DNA from: Candidatus Krumholzibacteriia bacterium
GTDB taxonomy: Bacteria; Krumholzibacteriota; Krumholzibacteriia; Krumholzibacteriales; Krumholzibacteriaceae
Direction: 5' to 3'
NCBI GenBank assembly: GCA_026387805.1
Contig: JAPLKY010000308.1
Span: 1-5,732 of the forward strand
Length of the DNA: 5,732 bases
Below the pieces are notes generated by a model. The model was not told the origin of the DNA. It did no database searches and saw only the letters and a list, made by a program, of their open reading frames with translations. Positions 4,372 to 5,732 of this stretch are shown in pieces (position 1 is the first letter of the stretch; each line of letters begins with the position of its first letter). The position numbers and the translations under genes were made by a program.

Positions 4372-5529
4372 ATGGCTGATGCAAAGCGGAAGACAAAGAG
4401 GGAAACGAAGCGCCCGGCATCGTCCGGCCCGAGCCGGCTCGAACGCATCGCGATACTCACGGGGGGCGGCGACTGCCCGGGACTCAATGCCGTCATACGC
4501 GGAGTCGTGCGCGCGGCGATCCTCGAGCACCAATGGGAAGTGCTCGGCATCCAGGATGGATTCGACGGCCTCCTCAAGATCGACGCCAATCGAAGACTCT
4601 ACTCCCACGACGTGCGGGGCATCCAGGCGCGCGGGGGGACGATCCTCGGCACCTCGAACCGGGGGAACCCGCTCCACTACCCGGTGCTCGAGGAGGGCAT
4701 GACGGTCTTCAAGGACGTCACGGACGAGATCGTTCGGAATATAGAAAAGATGGGGATAGACTGTCTGGTTGCGGTCGGCGGCGACGGCACGATGAAGATC
4801 ACGCAGGCGCTCTTCGAAAAGGGAGTGAAGGTCGTCGGGGTGCCCAAGACCATAGACAACGATCTCGAGGCGACCGATGTGACCTTCGGATTCAACAGTG
4901 CCGTCAACACGGCGACCGACGCCCTCGACAAGCTCCATACGACCGCCGAGAGCCATCATCGCATTCTCGCCCTCGAGGTCATGGGGCGGGACTGCGGATG
5001 GATCGCCCTCGAGGCGGGAATCGCGGGAGGCGCCGACGTGATCCTCCTTCCCGAGATTCCCTTCGACCTCGGCAGGATCTGCGAGCACATCGAAAAGCGC
5101 AAGCGGACGGGGAGCCGCTTCAGCATCGTCGTCGTGGCCGAGGGGGCGAGCCCCGCGAGCGGAGAGAAGATCTACGAGAAACAGCCCGGCATGGACGGCG
5201 CCCCCGGACGCCTCGGCGGGATCGGGAAATGGGTCGCCGACAAGATCTCTCTCTGCACGAACCTCGAGACCCGCGTCGCCGTGCTCGGACACCTGCAGCG
5301 GGGAGGCATGCCGACGACCTTCGACCGGATCCTCGCGACGCGGTTCGGCGTCGAGGCGGTGAATCTCATCGCCGCGGGGAAATTCGGCCACATGGTGTGT
5401 CTCAAAGGGAGGCGGATCGAATCGGTGCCGATCACGGCGGCGATACACGGGATCAAGCGCGTCGATCCGAGGGGGCAGCTCGTGCGGACGGCCGAGGCGC
5501 TCGGGATCGAGCTCGGACGGGCGAAGTAA
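4372..5529 (+). CDS. pfk: 6-phosphofructokinase, group III (mixed-substrate) type, probably ATP-dependent
   Basis: This 385-residue cytosolic enzyme phosphorylates fructose 6-phosphate to fructose 1,6-bisphosphate in glycolysis. Visible motifs are the phosphate-donor loop GGGDCPGLNAVIRG (31-44), GGDGT (136-140), PKTIDND (158-164, with catalytic base Asp162), TTAESHHR (190-197), MGRDCGW (204-210) and HLQRGGMPTTFDR (307-319). TTAESHHR and PKTIDND mark group III rather than the E. coli PfkA type. Family knowledge links Gly after GGD to ATP and Asp there to pyrophosphate. Here Gly139 is paired with Lys159, a combination reported for ATP-using group III enzymes, so ATP is inferred. The first 22 residues are a Lys/Arg-rich tail not found in minimal enzymes. 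I chose ATG 4372 because AAAGGA lies nine bases upstream; an in-frame ATG at 4318 would add 18 atypical residues and put that site inside the gene. No other glycolytic gene adjoins it, and there is no clear T-run terminator after it. Confidence 0.96.
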   Translation: MADAKRKTKRETKRPASSGPSRLERIAILTGGGDCPGLNAVIRGVVRAAILEHQWEVLGIQDGFDGLLKIDANRRLYSHDVRGIQARGGTILGTSNRGNPLHYPVLEEGMTVFKDVTDEIVRNIEKMGIDCLVAVGGDGTMKITQALFEKGVKVVGVPKTIDNDLEATDVTFGFNSAVNTATDALDKLHTTAESHHRILALEVMGRDCGWIALEAGIAGGADVILLPEIPFDLGRICEHIEKRKRTGSRFSIVVVAEGASPASGEKIYEKQPGMDGAPGRLGGIGKWVADKISLCTNLETRVAVLGHLQRGGMPTTFDRILATRFGVEAVNLIAAGKFGHMVCLKGRRIESVPITAAIHGIKRVDPRGQLVRTAEALGIELGRAK

Positions 5530-5543
5530 CGCCCGCAGGCGAC

Positions 5544-5603
5544 GGACATTCCCGCTCCGCGCGCAGTCGCAGGGCCTCCAATGCGCTCGTCGCGGGAATG
5601 TCC
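5544..5603. repeat. Perfect 12-bp inverted repeat downstream of phosphofructokinase
   Basis: GGACATTCCCGC (5544-5555) and GCGGGAATGTCC (5592-5603) are exact inverted copies separated by 36 bases. Outside them, CGAC and ATCG extend the match to 15 of 16. It starts 14 bases after the kinase stop and could fold in the 3' end of its mRNA. There is no T-run, so it is not a standard terminator. Confidence 0.75.
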
Positions 5604-5629
5604 ATCGCCCAATGCCCTGCGGCCTCCGT

Positions 5630-5647
5630 CCCGATACGCGGGTCCTG
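5630..5647. repeat. 18-bp direct repeat, copy 1
   Basis: CCCGATACGCGGGTCCTG, identical to 5674-5691 at a 44-bp period. Each unit contains a small CCCG/CGGG inverted repeat around ATACG. After one mismatch the next three bases (CGC) also match. Confidence 0.85.
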
Positions 5648-5673
5648 TCGCCCATGCGCACTGCACACACGAG

Positions 5674-5691
5674 CCCGATACGCGGGTCCTG
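5674..5691. repeat. 18-bp direct repeat, copy 2
   Basis: Second exact copy of the unit at 5630-5647. No third copy is visible before the window ends 41 bases later, so whether this is an array cannot be told. Confidence 0.85.
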
Positions 5692-5732
5692 ACGCTGGTT
5701 GCACCCCGCAGGTGCTCGCTCGCAGGGCGCGC

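Larger units (their letters stand above)
5530..5732. other. Repeat-rich intergenic region at the right edge
   Basis: No credible gene is seen in these 203 bases. They hold a long inverted repeat (5544-5603), an 18-bp direct repeat present twice (5630-5647 and 5674-5691) and a small GCACC/GGTGC hairpin (5701-5715). TCGCAGGGC also occurs at 5567-5575 and 5720-5728, with its reverse complement core GCCCTGCG at 5614-5621. The cluster continues to the edge and may extend beyond it. Confidence 0.6.

Noticed and set aside
4369..5670. Minus-strand 433-residue open frame opposite phosphofructokinase
   Set aside because: It covers a gene with unmistakable kinase motifs and has Arg/Glu/His-rich low-information composition. 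It is a shadow frame.
5630..5691. CRISPR array
   Set aside because: There are only two copies, the unit is 18 bp (shorter than usual CRISPR repeats), no cas gene is present and the flanks contain related repeats. It cannot be supported.

Overview
The window is high-GC bacterial DNA with strong Shine-Dalgarno sites, Sec and lipoprotein signal peptides, and a C/G-rich third codon position. It carries exported DUF11-type repeat proteins, two small lipoproteins and a group III-type 6-phosphofructokinase. This suits a Gram-negative, probably uncultured lineage of the FCB/Eisenbacteria/Krumholzibacteriota/Gemmatimonadota sort. That placement is a low-confidence impression, because no rRNA or other phylogenetic marker is present.

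Layout. From 1 to 4249 all genes lie on the minus strand, so they read right to left. Bases 4028-4249 encode a 73-residue lipoprotein of unknown function, followed by a nested inverted repeat (3964-4028). Bases 3581-3815 encode a lipoprotein with a cysteine-free YHS-like domain. This gene is split by a frameshift just after the lipobox. It has a clear sigma-70 promoter (3911-3939) and a rho-independent terminator (3480-3504). Bases 3122-3478 form an uncoding leader rich in hairpins. Bases 2633-3121 encode a 162-residue secreted single-domain DUF11-like protein. After a 61-base gap, a large secreted multi-domain DUF11/CARDB-like protein starts at 2571 and runs off the left edge at base 1 (857 residues seen). 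These last two genes form a probable operon. The short protein resembles the domain on which the large protein is cut off.

On the plus strand, diverging from the lipoprotein at 4249, bases 4372-5529 encode 6-phosphofructokinase. It is 385 residues long, with GGDGT and PKTIDND motifs that suggest ATP use within the mixed-substrate group. Bases 5530-5732 hold no gene that I can support, but they are dense in inverted and direct repeats, including a perfect 18-bp repeat present twice at a 44-bp period.

The genes do not form an obvious single pathway. The minus-strand set looks like cell-envelope or secreted proteins, and the kinase is a stand-alone glycolytic gene. I see no mobile element, CRISPR array, tRNA or rRNA. 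The items most worth a second look are the broken YHS lipoprotein, the hairpin-rich leader before the DUF11 pair, the short/long DUF11 pairing, and the repeat cluster at the right end.
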